Of a DNA stretch of 64,000 nucleotides, positions 35,359 through 47,905 are shown piece by piece (positions within the stretch are counted from its first letter, which is position 1; the number at the start of each line of letters is the position of its first letter). The DNA comes from Gallionella sp. Lineage in GTDB: Bacteria; Pseudomonadota; Gammaproteobacteria; Burkholderiales; Gallionellaceae. Made by a program: the position numbers and the translations under genes. The notes under the pieces are model-generated. The model ran no database searches, was not told where the DNA came from, and worked only from the letters and a program-made list of their open reading frames with translations. The stretch is taken from NCBI GenBank assembly GCA_028689145.1, contig JAQTWT010000001.1:1-64000 (forward strand), written 5' to 3'.

Positions 35359-35890
35359 ATTTGATAAGCCCATGTCCGAGTTCGGGTGTCTTGCCCGCGA
35401 TCAGGTCGGTGAGAAATTTCCAGATGGCATCGCCCGACGGCGGGCAGCCGGGAATAAAATAATCGATCTTCACCACCTCGTGCAGCGGATGCACCTTGTC
35501 CAGTGGCAGCGGCAGTTCCGGGTCGTTCGGGATGTGGCCGTGCGCCAACCCCGGTTCGGTCAGGTACACCTCGGTCAAACAGCTTTCCAGATCGAGGTGG
35601 TTGCGCTGCGCGGGCAGACCGCCGGTGATCGCGCAGGAGCCAATGGCGATCAAAATTTTGCAGCTCTTCCTGAACTCATACAGCACATGCACGTTATCGG
35701 CGTTGCAGATGCCGCCCTCGATAATGCCGATGTCGCACGGCCCGCAATGCTTGATATCGGTGATCGGCGAGCGGTCGAATTCCACCAGTTCGAGCAGCGC
35801 CAGCAGCCGCTCGTCGATGTCGAGGATAGACATATGGCAGCCGAAACAACCGGCCAGCGAGGTGGTCGCTATCCTTAGTTTTTTGCTCAT
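35351..35890 (-). CDS. hoxY: NAD-reducing hydrogenase small subunit HoxY
   Basis: A 179-residue small subunit carrying one proximal [4Fe-4S] cluster. Candidate ligands are seen in GCFGCHMS, HCGPCD, GSCAITGG and PGCPPSG. ATG 35890 (MSKKLRIATTSLAG) has GAGGG upstream and overlaps the hoxU stop in ATGA. It lacks a twin-arginine signal, consistent with a cytoplasmic enzyme. Confidence 0.95.
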   Translation of the reverse strand: MSKKLRIATTSLAGCFGCHMSILDIDERLLALLELVEFDRSPITDIKHCGPCDIGIIEGGICNADNVHVLYEFRKSCKILIAIGSCAITGGLPAQRNHLDLESCLTEVYLTEPGLAHGHIPNDPELPLPLDKVHPLHEVVKIDYFIPGCPPSGDAIWKFLTDLIAGKTPELGHGLIKYD

Positions 35891-36639
35891 GATGTTCCCT
35901 CGCAGGAGGCGCAACTGCCGCCGGCATCACCTTGACGCGGCGCGTCGTCCAGCGCCTGCGCGCTGATCGGGCGCTGGTCATATTTCCGCTTGCCGATCGG
36001 CACGCTGAAACCGACGCGCTTGGGCAGGATCACCCCCACCGGGCAGACATGCATCGCCTTATCGGCGAGCGCGATGTTGGTGTCTTTCAGTAAACCCGAT
36101 TCTGCATTGACGACCAGGTGCTTGGTGATGCCGCGCCCGGATAACGCGAATACGTTCTTGCCGTCCACTTCGCCGGAAGCGCGCACGCACAGTTCGCACA
36201 GGATGCATCTGTTGAAGTCGAGCAGGATGTCCGGGTGCGAGGCATCCAGAGGGCGATCCGGATACATGTGGCGGAAACCGGCAGTATGCACTTCGAGGTC
36301 ATAACCCAGCGCCTGTAACATGCAGTTGCCGCTCTTCTCGCACGACGGGCAGAAGTGGTTGCCCTCGGCGAACAACATCTGCACCAGCGTGCGGCGCAGC
36401 GCATTCAATTCCTCGATGTCGCTCTCGATGTTGAGACCGGCCTCGGCAGGCATGGTGCAGGAAGCGGCAGTGCGTCCGCCGATCTTTACCGTGCACAGCT
36501 TGCAACTGCCGTGCGGCTTGAATTCGGGGTGGTAGCACAAATGCGGGATGTAATGTCCGGCCGCCAGCGCGGCCTGCATCACGGTCTGCCCCGGCTCGAA
36601 TGGGACGCTTGCGCCGTCAAGTTGAAATGTGTCGCTCAT
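35887..36639 (-). CDS. hoxU: NAD-reducing hydrogenase diaphorase subunit HoxU
   Basis: A 250-residue NuoG-like electron-transfer subunit. The N-terminal [2Fe-2S] ligands are in CYHPEFKPHGSCKLC with a later SCTMPAEAG; a His-Cys3 cluster is in HFCPSCEKSGNC; further [4Fe-4S] ligands are in CILCELC. The C-terminus has an extra CASCEGTS tail, whose role is unclear. Four-base overlaps with hoxF and hoxY show tight translational coupling. Confidence 0.94.
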   Translation of the reverse strand: MSDTFQLDGASVPFEPGQTVMQAALAAGHYIPHLCYHPEFKPHGSCKLCTVKIGGRTAASCTMPAEAGLNIESDIEELNALRRTLVQMLFAEGNHFCPSCEKSGNCMLQALGYDLEVHTAGFRHMYPDRPLDASHPDILLDFNRCILCELCVRASGEVDGKNVFALSGRGITKHLVVNAESGLLKDTNIALADKAMHVCPVGVILPKRVGFSVPIGKRKYDQRPISAQALDDAPRQGDAGGSCASCEGTS

Positions 36640-38435
36640 ACGTCCTCCGGTTTGAGGTGTGCCCCGACATCGTCGCGTCCGGTCATCTGGCGTGCTCTTG
36701 CCAATGCGCCGTCGAGATCGAAAGCGGGTTCGAAGTCCAGCGACTTCAGGCGGTTTTCATAGGCGGGGCGGAAATGCTTGAGGGTATGCAGCACCGGGTT
36801 GCAGGAGGTACGCCCCAGTCCGCAGTGGGAGCTGGTCTGCAATACTTTGTCCAGATTTTCGATCTCGTTCAGGTCGTGGCGCGTGCCGTGTCCGGCGGCG
36901 ATCTTGTCCATGGTCTGCTTTAGCATTGAGGTGCCGACGCGGCATGGCGTGCAGAAACCGCAGCTCTCGTGCGCGAAGAAATGCACGAAGTTGCGCGCCA
37001 CCTCGAACAGGTCGCGGCTGTCGTCGAACACCATGAATGCCCCGGCGGTAGGCAAATCTTCGAAACCCAGCTTGCGGTCAAATTCGCTCTGTGCCACACA
37101 GATGCCGGAAGGGCCGCTAACCTGCACCGCGCACGCATCTATCGCGCCGCAGTCTTGCAGTATCTCGCGCACCGAAACGCCGAACGGGTATTCGTAGATA
37201 CCTGGGCGCGGGCAGTCGCCGGACACCGAGATCAGTTTGCTACCGGTGGATTTCGGCGTGCCGATGGCGCGGAATTTCTCCGCCCCCATCTGTACAGCCA
37301 GCGCCGCGCTGCAAAAGGTCTCGACGTTATCCAGCGCGGTCGGCTGCTGCAGGTAGCCGTGCGTCACCGGGAACGGCGGGCGGTTGCGCGGCACGCCGCG
37401 CTTGCCTTCCAGCGATTCGATCAGTGCCGATTCCTCGCCGCAGATGTAAGCGCCCGCTCCCATATGGATGGCGATATCGAAGTCGAAACCGGTCTGCCCG
37501 AGGATATTTTTGCCCAGCATATTGTTGTCGCGGCGGCGTTGCAAAATCGCCTGCAACGGTTCGAGCAGGTAGCGGTATTCGCCGCGCAGATACAGAAAAC
37601 CCCGCTGCGCGCCAACCGCCAGCGCGCACAGCGTCATGCCTTCGAACACCAAATCGGCGTGGCGGGTAAGCAGCACGCGATCCTTGAAAGTGCCCGGCTC
37701 GCCCTCGTCGGCGTTGCACACCACATGCTTGGCCGTGCCCTGCGCATTACGGCACGCCTCCCATTTCAGTCCGGTGGGAAAGCCCGCACCGCCACGCCCG
37801 CGCAATCCGGAATCTTTGACCGCCTCGACGACATCTTTGCCGCCAAGCGCCAAGGCTGCGCGCAGCACATCGCCGGGGGCAACAGTATTGTCAAGTATCA
37901 GGCCGCTGCGGCGGATGTTGTCGTCCACATGGAAGAAGTCGGCAGGCCAATCCTCAAGTGGTGTGCGATTGCGGATCAGGCTGCCGATCTCCTGCACGCG
38001 CTGATGGGTCAGGCGCGTAATGGCGCGACCATTGACCAGCATCGCCGGGCCTTGGTCGCACATGCCGGTGCAGGAGGTGGTATTGATACTCACCAGCCCG
38101 TCTTCCGAGACCTTGCCCGGTTGCAACCACAACTGCTGGCACATCTTCTCCATCAGCACCTGGCTGCCCAGCATACGGTCGGTAATGTTGTCGGAGAACA
38201 GCACGCGGTATTCGCCGTGCGGTTGCAGATGCAGGAAGGAATAGAAGCTGGCAACGCCCTCGATTCGCGCACGCGGAATGTCGAGCCGTTGGGCAAGATA
38301 AGTTAACGCTTGCGGCGCAATCCAACCGCGCCGATGCTGAGTCTCGCAAAGCATCTGCAAGAGTTCGGCTGGGTTGTTGCCGTGGCGTGCAAGGAGCGCA
38401 TCCAGAAAAACGGGTAGATCGTCAGTAGTTGTCAT
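36636..38435 (-). CDS. hoxF: NAD-reducing hydrogenase diaphorase subunit HoxF
   Basis: A 599-residue fusion of NuoE-like (residues about 1-160) and NuoF-like (165-599) parts. The NuoE part keeps [2Fe-2S] ligands, including TTSCTGMCDQGP. The FMN/NADH site is GLRGRGGAGFPTGLKWE, and the [4Fe-4S] N3-type ligands are in ESCGFCTPCRVG. It is the first gene of the operon and binds NAD(H) and FMN. The promoter should lie in 38436-38565, where I see no clear sigma-54 or FNR box. Confidence 0.95.
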   Translation of the reverse strand: MTTTDDLPVFLDALLARHGNNPAELLQMLCETQHRRGWIAPQALTYLAQRLDIPRARIEGVASFYSFLHLQPHGEYRVLFSDNITDRMLGSQVLMEKMCQQLWLQPGKVSEDGLVSINTTSCTGMCDQGPAMLVNGRAITRLTHQRVQEIGSLIRNRTPLEDWPADFFHVDDNIRRSGLILDNTVAPGDVLRAALALGGKDVVEAVKDSGLRGRGGAGFPTGLKWEACRNAQGTAKHVVCNADEGEPGTFKDRVLLTRHADLVFEGMTLCALAVGAQRGFLYLRGEYRYLLEPLQAILQRRRDNNMLGKNILGQTGFDFDIAIHMGAGAYICGEESALIESLEGKRGVPRNRPPFPVTHGYLQQPTALDNVETFCSAALAVQMGAEKFRAIGTPKSTGSKLISVSGDCPRPGIYEYPFGVSVREILQDCGAIDACAVQVSGPSGICVAQSEFDRKLGFEDLPTAGAFMVFDDSRDLFEVARNFVHFFAHESCGFCTPCRVGTSMLKQTMDKIAAGHGTRHDLNEIENLDKVLQTSSHCGLGRTSCNPVLHTLKHFRPAYENRLKSLDFEPAFDLDGALARARQMTGRDDVGAHLKPEDV

Positions 38436-38565
38436 AACAGCAAGACCGAGCTAAAGATCGGCGTACAGCATACAACAACTTTTTTCTAAAAAGGTGACAT
38501 TTTTATTAATTTTGCACTGGCAATCGGGAAAGATTAATGTTCAAGGCTGCTCTCCGACACAAAAT

Positions 38566-39921
38566 CTAGCCGCCAGCCAACTCACGCACCACCCCGGCGA
38601 TACGTTGTGCGGATTGTTCGACCAGTGACTGGTCTTCGCCTTCCACCATCACGCGCAGCAAGGGTTCGGTGCCGGATGGGCGCAACAGCACACGGCCTTT
38701 GCCGGCCAATTCTTTTTCGACATCCGCCACCACCGCCTTGACCTGATCGTGGCCGAGGCAATCAACACCTTTGGCTACCCGCACGTTGATGAGCACCTGC
38801 GGATACATGCGCAACTCGCCGGTTGCTTCCGCAAGGTTTTGCCCGTTGGCACGCAAGGCATGCAGCACCTGCAATGCGGAAACAATGCCGTCGCCGGTAC
38901 TGTGTTTGTCGAGGCAGATGATGTGCCCGGAATTTTCGCCGCCAAGCTGCCAGCCCTGCTGCTGCAATAACTCCATCACGTAACGGTCGCCCACTTTGGC
39001 GCGCATGAAAGGAATGCACAGCTTCTGCATGGCGTGCTCGAACGCCAGATTGGTCATCAACGTGCCGACCACCCCGCCGTGCATTTTGCCCTGCGTCTGA
39101 CGGTGTTTGGCGATCACATACAGCAGCTGGTCGCCGTCGTAGAGTTTTCCCGATCCATCCGCCATGATCAAGCGGTCACCGTCACCGTCCAGCGCGATGC
39201 CGATGTCCGCCTTGTGCTCGACCACCGCCTTGCGCAAATTGTCCGGCGCGGTCGCGCCATAACCGTGATTGATGTTCTTGCCGTCCGGTTGCACACCGAT
39301 AGCGATGACATCGGCACCCAGTTCGTGAAACACATGGCGCGCGATGTGGTAAGTCGCGCCGTGTGCGCTGTCCACCACGATCTTCATGCCGCGCAAATCC
39401 AGCTCGCTCGGGAAGGTACTCTTGCAGAATTCGATATAGCGGCCCACCGCATCGTCGATGCGCTTGGCTTTGCCCAGCCCGTCCGATGAATTGGTTTGCA
39501 TCGGTTCATCCAGCGCGGTCTCGATGGCGCGCTCGGTTTCATCCGGCAGCTTGGTGCCGTGCGCCGAAAAGAACTTGATGCCGTTATCCTCGAACGGGTT
39601 ATGCGATGCGGAAATCACGATGCCCGCCTGCAGACGCAACGCGCGGGTCAGATAAGCCACGGCGGGGGTCGGCACCGGCCCGGCCAGATACACATCAATA
39701 CCCGCCGCGATCAAACCGGCTTCCAGCGCCGATTCCAGCATATAGCCGGAGATACGCGTGTCCTTGCCGATCAGCACGCCGGTGCGCTCGCCGCGCGTTT
39801 GGCTGTCAGCCGCCAGCACCTTGCCTGCAGCATAACCCAAGTGCATCACAAACTGCGGCGTGATCGGATGTTCGCCCACCCGCCCGCGCACACCGTCGGT
39901 ACCGAAATATTTTCTGCTCAT
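38566..39921 (-). CDS. glmM: Phosphoglucosamine mutase
   Basis: A 451-residue mutase interconverting glucosamine-6-phosphate and -1-phosphate for cell-wall precursors. [19 protein letters not shown] is the family start; the phosphoserine loop is [12 protein letters not shown]; the metal-binding DGDGDR and the phosphate-binding [15 protein letters not shown] are intact. ATG 39921 follows GGGGTAA. It lies downstream of folP and ftsH, the usual order in proteobacteria, but separated from folP by a palindromic repeat. Confidence 0.96.
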   Translation of the reverse strand: MSRKYFGTDGVRGRVGEHPITPQFVMHLGYAAGKVLAADSQTRGERTGVLIGKDTRISGYMLESALEAGLIAAGIDVYLAGPVPTPAVAYLTRALRLQAGIVISASHNPFEDNGIKFFSAHGTKLPDETERAIETALDEPMQTNSSDGLGKAKRIDDAVGRYIEFCKSTFPSELDLRGMKIVVDSAHGATYHIARHVFHELGADVIAIGVQPDGKNINHGYGATAPDNLRKAVVEHKADIGIALDGDGDRLIMADGSGKLYDGDQLLYVIAKHRQTQGKMHGGVVGTLMTNLAFEHAMQKLCIPFMRAKVGDRYVMELLQQQGWQLGGENSGHIICLDKHSTGDGIVSALQVLHALRANGQNLAEATGELRMYPQVLINVRVAKGVDCLGHDQVKAVVADVEKELAGKGRVLLRPSGTEPLLRVMVEGEDQSLVEQSAQRIAGVVRELAGG

Positions 39922-39947
39922 ATCATTACCCCTATTGCTTTTCAAAC

Positions 39948-40020
39948 GTAGGGGCGCAATTTATTGCGCCCAATCTCAACGATGACACGGGATTCAGGGC
40001 GCGATAAATCGCGCCCCTAC
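39948..40020. repeat. GTAGG...CCTAC palindromic repeat between folP and glmM
   Basis: Arms GTAGGGGCGCAATTTATTGC and GCGATAAATCGCGCCCCTAC. Read on the minus strand, its first bases GTAG provide the TAG stop of folP (40017-40019). It closely resembles the copies at 11703-11764 and 33794-33863. Confidence 0.9.
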
Positions 40021-40850
40021 GATACACCGCTCCCGTTCACCGCCTGCCAAATCTTCAGCGCATCCACCGTCGCGCGCACATCATGCACGCGCACGATGTT
40101 TGCGCCGCGCTGCACCGCGAGCAACGCCGCCGCGACGCTGGCATGCACGCGGTGCTCCACGTCCTGCCCGGTTAGCGCACCCAGCATGGATTTGCGCGAT
40201 AGCCCCGCCAATATCGGCACGCCCAGTCCGGCCAGTTTTTCCAACCTGCGCAGCAAGGCGAGATTATGCTCCAGCGTCTTGCCAAAGCCAAAACCCGGAT
40301 CAACCACGATACGTTCGCGCCCGATTCCTGCGTCTTCGGCGGCGGCAATGCGTCCGCGCAGAAATTCGCATATTTCGACCACCACATCTTGATAACTGGG
40401 CTGCGCCTGCATGGTTTGCGGATCACCCTGCTTGTGCATCAGACACACGGCGACATTGCCGGCGGCGACAGCATGCATCGCAGCGTGATTCTGCAACGCG
40501 TTGATGTCGTTGACCATCTGCACCCCGGCAGCAATCGCCGCCTGCATCACCTGCGGCTTACAGGTATCGATGGAAATGGGCACTGGCGCGCCGCGCAAGC
40601 ATTCGATGACCGGCATGACACGCTCCAGCTCCTGCTGAACGCCGACCGGCTGCGCGCCGGGACGGGTGGATTCGCCGCCGATGTCGATGATATCCGCGCC
40701 CTCGGCGATGAGTAGTTGCGCATGAGCGACGGCAGCATCACGCTGCGAATGCTGCCCGCCGTCGGAGAATGAATCGGGTGTGGCGTTGACGATGCCCATC
40801 ACCAGCGGACGGGATAGGTCGAGTTGGAATTCGCCGCAATGGAGAAACAT
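40017..40850 (-). CDS. folP: Dihydropteroate synthase
   Basis: A 277-residue DHPS condensing pABA with the pterin pyrophosphate. VMGIVNATPDSFSDGG, IDIGGESTRPGA, the ISIDTCKPQV region and VDPGFGFGK are conserved. ATG 40850 (MFLHCGEFQLDL) directly follows a heptameric repeat; the longer frame starting at 40919 merely translates that repeat. The UAG stop belongs to the palindromic repeat that follows, so both ends of the gene touch repeats. Confidence 0.94.
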   Translation of the reverse strand: MFLHCGEFQLDLSRPLVMGIVNATPDSFSDGGQHSQRDAAVAHAQLLIAEGADIIDIGGESTRPGAQPVGVQQELERVMPVIECLRGAPVPISIDTCKPQVMQAAIAAGVQMVNDINALQNHAAMHAVAAGNVAVCLMHKQGDPQTMQAQPSYQDVVVEICEFLRGRIAAAEDAGIGRERIVVDPGFGFGKTLEHNLALLRRLEKLAGLGVPILAGLSRKSMLGALTGQDVEHRVHASVAAALLAVQRGANIVRVHDVRATVDALKIWQAVNGSGVS

Positions 40851-40854
40851 CAGG

Positions 40855-40923
40855 ATCGAAGATCGAGGATCGAGGATCGAGGATCGAAACAGCGCCGTTA
40901 CTCGCTCCTCGATCCCCAATCCT
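40855..40923. repeat. GGATCGA heptamer repeat with inverted arms
   Basis: Four consecutive 7-base units (GATCGAG) at about 40864-40890 face an inverted arm CTCGATCCCCAATCCTCGCT at about 40905-40924. The arms match those surrounding the four-helix gene at 20213-20658 and the tract inside carA. It occupies the folP-ftsH gap. Confidence 0.8.
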
Positions 40924-40933
40924 CGCTCCTATT

Positions 40934-42835
40934 TCATGTTTCCTGCGCGGGTTGCGTAGGCGTGGCAGCCGGAGCGGTCGGAGTTGTATCCTGCGGCGGC
41001 GGTGCCTGGGTGCTTTGGCTCGGCTTCGGTGGACGAGGCGGTTCGCCGGCCATGATGTCGTTGATCTGGTCGGCATCGAGGGTTTCCCATTCCAGCAATG
41101 CCTTGGTCATCGCCTCGATCTTGTCGCGATTTTCCTCGATCAGGCGGCGCGACAGCGCATATTGCTGGTCGATGATGCGGCGAATCTCGGCATCCACCTG
41201 TTGCATGGTCGCTTCGGAAATATTTTTGTGCGTGGTAACCGAACGTCCAAGGAATACCTCTCCCTCGTTTTCACCATACACCATAATCCCGAGCGCATCG
41301 GACATACCCCACTGGGTAACCATCTTGCGCGCCATATCGGTGGCACGCTCGAAATCGTTTGAAGCGCCGGTGGTCATCTGGTTCATGAAAATCTCTTCGG
41401 CGATACGCCCGCCGAACAGCACGGCAATGGTATCGAGGATGCGATTCTTGTCCATGCTGTAGCGATCTTCTTTGGGCAATTGCATGGTCAGACCCAGCGC
41501 ACGTCCGCGCGGGATGATCGTCACCTTGTGCACCGGATCGGTCTTGGGCAATAGTTTGGCGACCACCGCATGGCCGGACTCGTGGTAGGCGGTGTTCTTG
41601 CGCTCTTCCTCGGGCATCACCATGGAGCGGCGTTCCGCGCCCATCATGATCTTGTCCTTGGCCGCCTCGAAATCATCCATATCGACGAAACGCTTGCCGC
41701 GCCGCGCTGCGAACAGCGCCGCTTCATTCACCAGATTGGCCAGATCGGCACCGGACATACCGGGTGTGCCGCGCGCCAGAATGTCGGCCTTCACGTCCTG
41801 CGAAACCGGCACTTTGCGCATGTGCACCATCAGTATCTGTTCGCGACCGCGAATGTCCGGCAACGGCACCACCACCTGACGGTCGAAACGACCCGGGCGC
41901 AACAGCGCGGGATCGAGTACGTCGGGACGGTTGGTCGCGGCAATCACGATCACCCCGCTGGCACCCTCGAAACCGTCCATTTCAACCAGCAACGCATTCA
42001 GCGTCTGTTCGCGCTCGTCGTTGCCGCCGCCTAAACCCGCACCGCGCTGGCGGCCTACCGCATCGATTTCGTCGATGAACACGATACAGGGTGAATGCTT
42101 CTTGGCCTGCTCGAACATATCGCGCACGCGCGCCGCACCCACGCCGACAAACATCTCCACGAAATCCGAACCGGAAATGGAGAAAAACGGCACCTTGGCT
42201 TCACCGGCAATCGCCTTGGCCAGCAGCGTCTTGCCGGTACCGGGGCTGCCTACCAGCAGCACGCCGCGCGGGATACGCCCGCCGAGGTTTTGGAATTTGG
42301 ACGGGTCGCGCAGGAAATCCACCAGCTCGGACACTTCTTCCTTGGCTTCATCGCACCCTGCCACATCGGCAAAAGTGAAACGCTCCTTGCTCTCATCCAG
42401 CATACGCGCACGCGACTTGCCGAACGAGAAGGCACCGCCCTTGCCGCCGCCCTGCATCTGGCGCATGAAGAATATCCATACGCCGATCAGCAAGACCATC
42501 GGGAACCACGACACGAAAATATTCATCAGGAAGGACTGTTCTTCCTCCGGCTTGGCCTCGATGCTCACGCCGTTTTTCAGCAGATCGGAAACCATCCACA
42601 AGTCGCTCGGCGCATAGCTGGTGATGCGCTTGCCGTCGGCGGTCGTCGCTTTCAGTACACGTCCCTCGATAGTCACCTTGGTGATATGGCCCTGCTTCAC
42701 TTCCTCAAGGAATTGCGAATAATCCAACTGCGCCTGCGGAGCCTGTTGCTGGCGCGTGTTGAATTGATTAAAAACGGTCATCAGCACCAAAGCCACAACC
42801 AACCAAATCGCAATACTTTTAAACATGTTATTCAA
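40934..42835 (-). CDS. ftsH: ATP-dependent zinc metalloprotease FtsH
   Basis: A 633-residue membrane AAA+ protease. Two N-terminal transmembrane helices (about 7-25 and 100-120) flank a periplasmic domain. The AAA module has Walker A GSPGTGKT, Walker [12 protein letters not shown] and the second region of homology ([19 protein letters not shown]). The zinc site is HESGHA. The C-terminus is a Pro/Gln/Thr-rich tail. It lies between rlmE and folP, the conserved proteobacterial order. Confidence 0.97.
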   Translation of the reverse strand: MNNMFKSIAIWLVVALVLMTVFNQFNTRQQQAPQAQLDYSQFLEEVKQGHITKVTIEGRVLKATTADGKRITSYAPSDLWMVSDLLKNGVSIEAKPEEEQSFLMNIFVSWFPMVLLIGVWIFFMRQMQGGGKGGAFSFGKSRARMLDESKERFTFADVAGCDEAKEEVSELVDFLRDPSKFQNLGGRIPRGVLLVGSPGTGKTLLAKAIAGEAKVPFFSISGSDFVEMFVGVGAARVRDMFEQAKKHSPCIVFIDEIDAVGRQRGAGLGGGNDEREQTLNALLVEMDGFEGASGVIVIAATNRPDVLDPALLRPGRFDRQVVVPLPDIRGREQILMVHMRKVPVSQDVKADILARGTPGMSGADLANLVNEAALFAARRGKRFVDMDDFEAAKDKIMMGAERRSMVMPEEERKNTAYHESGHAVVAKLLPKTDPVHKVTIIPRGRALGLTMQLPKEDRYSMDKNRILDTIAVLFGGRIAEEIFMNQMTTGASNDFERATDMARKMVTQWGMSDALGIMVYGENEGEVFLGRSVTTHKNISEATMQQVDAEIRRIIDQQYALSRRLIEENRDKIEAMTKALLEWETLDADQINDIMAGEPPRPPKPSQSTQAPPPQDTTPTAPAATPTQPAQET

Positions 42836-42927
42836 AATAGCTCCTTAAGCGGCAACACCACGGTTGCCGAGGTCGTTCATTAGACTATGTATTGCCTGAT
42901 TACTCAAGTAGTGTACGCAACTGTACT

Positions 42928-43545
42928 CTACAGTTTTTGGGTACCTAAAAGATACACTTCGCTGCTCCGGTCGCGCGATGCCTTCGGCTTGCGCGACACC
43001 ACTTTGGCGAAGCTGCCGCGCATCAGCTTGAGAAAATCCTCGAACCCCACGCCCTGAAACACTTTAACCAGAAAACTGCCCTCCGGCTTCAGACGTTCGA
43101 GTGCGAATTCCATCGCCAGTTCCGCCAAGTGCATGGCGCGCGCCTGATCGGCAGAGGCCACTCCGCAAATATTGGGGGCCATATCGGAAATTACAAGCCC
43201 GACCGGCTTCTCCTGCAGCAAATCCTCCAATTGTCGCAACACCTTGTCGTCGCGAAAATCACCCTGAATGAAATCCACCCCGGGCAGCGGATCCAGCGGC
43301 AACATATCCAGCGCAATCACTTTGCCGCTGCGCCCCACCTTGACCGCAGCCACCTGCGACCAGCCGCCCGGAGTCGCCCCCAGATCCACCACCACCATAC
43401 CCGGCTTGAGCAAATGGTCTTTGGCATCGATCTCCAGCAGCTTGTAAGCAGCGCGTGAACGATAGCCCTCTTTTTGCGCAAGTTGCACAAAAGGGTCATT
43501 AATATGCTCACGCATCCATTGTTTGCTGGTTTTGGAAGGCTTCAT
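42928..43545 (-). CDS. rlmE: 23S rRNA 2'-O-ribose methyltransferase RlmE
   Basis: A 205-residue RrmJ/FtsJ enzyme methylating U2552 of 23S rRNA. The K-D-K-E tetrad is supported by [19 protein letters not shown] and FLVKVFQG, and the SAM site by [19 protein letters not shown] 43545 ([10 protein letters not shown]) is the family start; the longer frame to 43662 translates an adjoining repeat. It is divergent from yhbY and upstream of ftsH. Confidence 0.95.
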   Translation of the reverse strand: MKPSKTSKQWMREHINDPFVQLAQKEGYRSRAAYKLLEIDAKDHLLKPGMVVVDLGATPGGWSQVAAVKVGRSGKVIALDMLPLDPLPGVDFIQGDFRDDKVLRQLEDLLQEKPVGLVISDMAPNICGVASADQARAMHLAELAMEFALERLKPEGSFLVKVFQGVGFEDFLKLMRGSFAKVVSRKPKASRDRSSEVYLLGTQKL

Positions 43546-43554
43546 CGTATTAGA

Positions 43555-43657
43555 GGCCTCTGCACAACTACTGATAGAACAACTAGCCATCTGACTAAGC
43601 TGGCAAACTACGCCAACTAAGTCGTTGGTTATGCGCTCGCTACGTTGTGCAGAGACC
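43555..43657. mobile_element. About 100-base MITE-like element
   Basis: Inverted ends GGCCTCTGCACAAC and GTTGTGCAGAGACC (one mismatch) enclose about 75 bases with no open frame. Ends of this type recall IS5-family termini, so a non-autonomous derivative is plausible. Its core (ACAACTAGCCATCTGACTAA ... AAGTCGTTGGTTAT) recurs on both sides of yciB. It sits just upstream of rlmE. Confidence 0.6.
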
Positions 43658-43743
43658 TGCATTCATTATTAAATGGAACAACTACAGTTTCTGCGATTCT
43701 GGCAACAACCTGATAGAATTCGCGCCTCATCTGAAAGGCCATC

Positions 43744-44097
43744 ATGTTATCTCTTACCGTATCCGAACGCCTCGCCCTAAAAGGCCGCGCCCACCAACTT
43801 AGCCCGACGGTGATGATAGGCAATGCAGGCTTGACCGAAGCGGTATTAAACGAGATCGCGGCCAGCCTGAAGATCCATGAACTCATCAAAATCAGGGTCA
43901 TGGCGGAACGTCCGCAACGCGAAGCCATTTTGATGGAGATATGCACCAAGCTGAACGCCGCGCCGGTACAGCACATCGGCAAAATGCTGGTGGTCTATCA
44001 ACCCAACCCGGATGCGCACCAGATCGAAATCAAGAAAATGCCGCGCCACAAGGGCAAGAAACCGCTGACCAAGAAGCAGCTCGGAAGCCGCAGCTAA
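43744..44097 (+). CDS. yhbY: Ribosome assembly RNA-binding protein YhbY
   Basis: A 117-residue CRS1-YhbY domain protein: ERLALKGRAHQLSPTVMIG, GNAGLTEAVLNEI (KH-like G-x-x-G loop) and LVVYQPNP-type strands. It is about 20 residues longer than E. coli YhbY because of a Lys-rich C-terminus (PRHKGKKPLTKKQ). It probably binds pre-50S particles. The pairing with divergent rlmE is conserved in proteobacteria. Confidence 0.92.
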   Translation: MLSLTVSERLALKGRAHQLSPTVMIGNAGLTEAVLNEIAASLKIHELIKIRVMAERPQREAILMEICTKLNAAPVQHIGKMLVVYQPNPDAHQIEIKKMPRHKGKKPLTKKQLGSRS

Positions 44098-44100
44098 AGG

Positions 44101-44186
44101 ATGGAAAGTGGTAAGTGGGGCGGCACTTCGTGCCTCAGTGGAGAGTGGGTTTTCCCACTCCCTACTTACTACTCTCTACTCCCCCA
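44101..44186. repeat. Palindrome-rich stretch between yhbY and greA
   Basis: GAGTGGGTTTTCCCACTC forms a hairpin, and flanking AAGTGG/TACTTACTACT sequences have simple-repeat character. It lies between two convergent genes and could act as a terminator, though no T-run follows. Confidence 0.45.
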
Positions 44187-44188
44187 GT

Positions 44189-44665
44189 TCAAATATACTG
44201 CACCTCAACCACTTCATATTCGCGTACCCCGCCCGGAGCCTGCACTTCGGCAATATCGCCGCTGCATTTGCCGATCAGGGCGCGCGCGATAGGTGAACTG
44301 ATAGATATCTTGCGTGCCCGTATATTTGCTTCGTCATCGCCGACGATCTGATAGGTGATAACGTCGCCGTTGTTGGTATCTTCCAGCACTACTGTCGAAC
44401 CGAACACGCAGCGGCCATCCGCGTTGAGTGTCTTTGGGTCGATAATCTGCGCGCTGCCCAGCTTGCCTTCCAGCTCGACGATGCGCCCCTCGACAAACGA
44501 TTGGCGCTCCTTGGCGGCATCGTATTCGGCGTTTTCGGACAAGTCGCCCTGTGCGCGCGCTTCGGAGATCGCGTTGATTACCGCCGGACGTTCCACCGTT
44601 TTCAGTTGATGCAATTCCTGGCGCAACAGCTCCGCGCCGACGACAGTCAATGGGATTTTACTCAT
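44189..44665 (-). CDS. greA: Transcription elongation factor GreA
   Basis: A 158-residue GreA. The N-terminal coiled coil contains [20 protein letters not shown] with the acidic tip residues that stimulate RNA cleavage in backtracked polymerase, and the C-terminal FKBP-like domain ends [25 protein letters not shown] precedes ATG 44665. It follows carB by about 20 bases, so it is in the carAB operon, as in many betaproteobacteria. Confidence 0.96.
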   Translation of the reverse strand: MSKIPLTVVGAELLRQELHQLKTVERPAVINAISEARAQGDLSENAEYDAAKERQSFVEGRIVELEGKLGSAQIIDPKTLNADGRCVFGSTVVLEDTNNGDVITYQIVGDDEANIRARKISISSPIARALIGKCSGDIAEVQAPGGVREYEVVEVQYI

Positions 44666-44686
44666 ACCGAAACTTCCTTTATTTTA

Positions 44687-47905
<3,219 letters not shown>

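Noticed and set aside
36969..38306. Plus-strand frame of 445 codons opposite hoxF
   Set aside because: Antisense shadow; HoxF has all its motifs.
40864..40890. CRISPR-like tandem repeat
   Set aside because: Contiguous 7-base units without spacers; no cas genes in the window.
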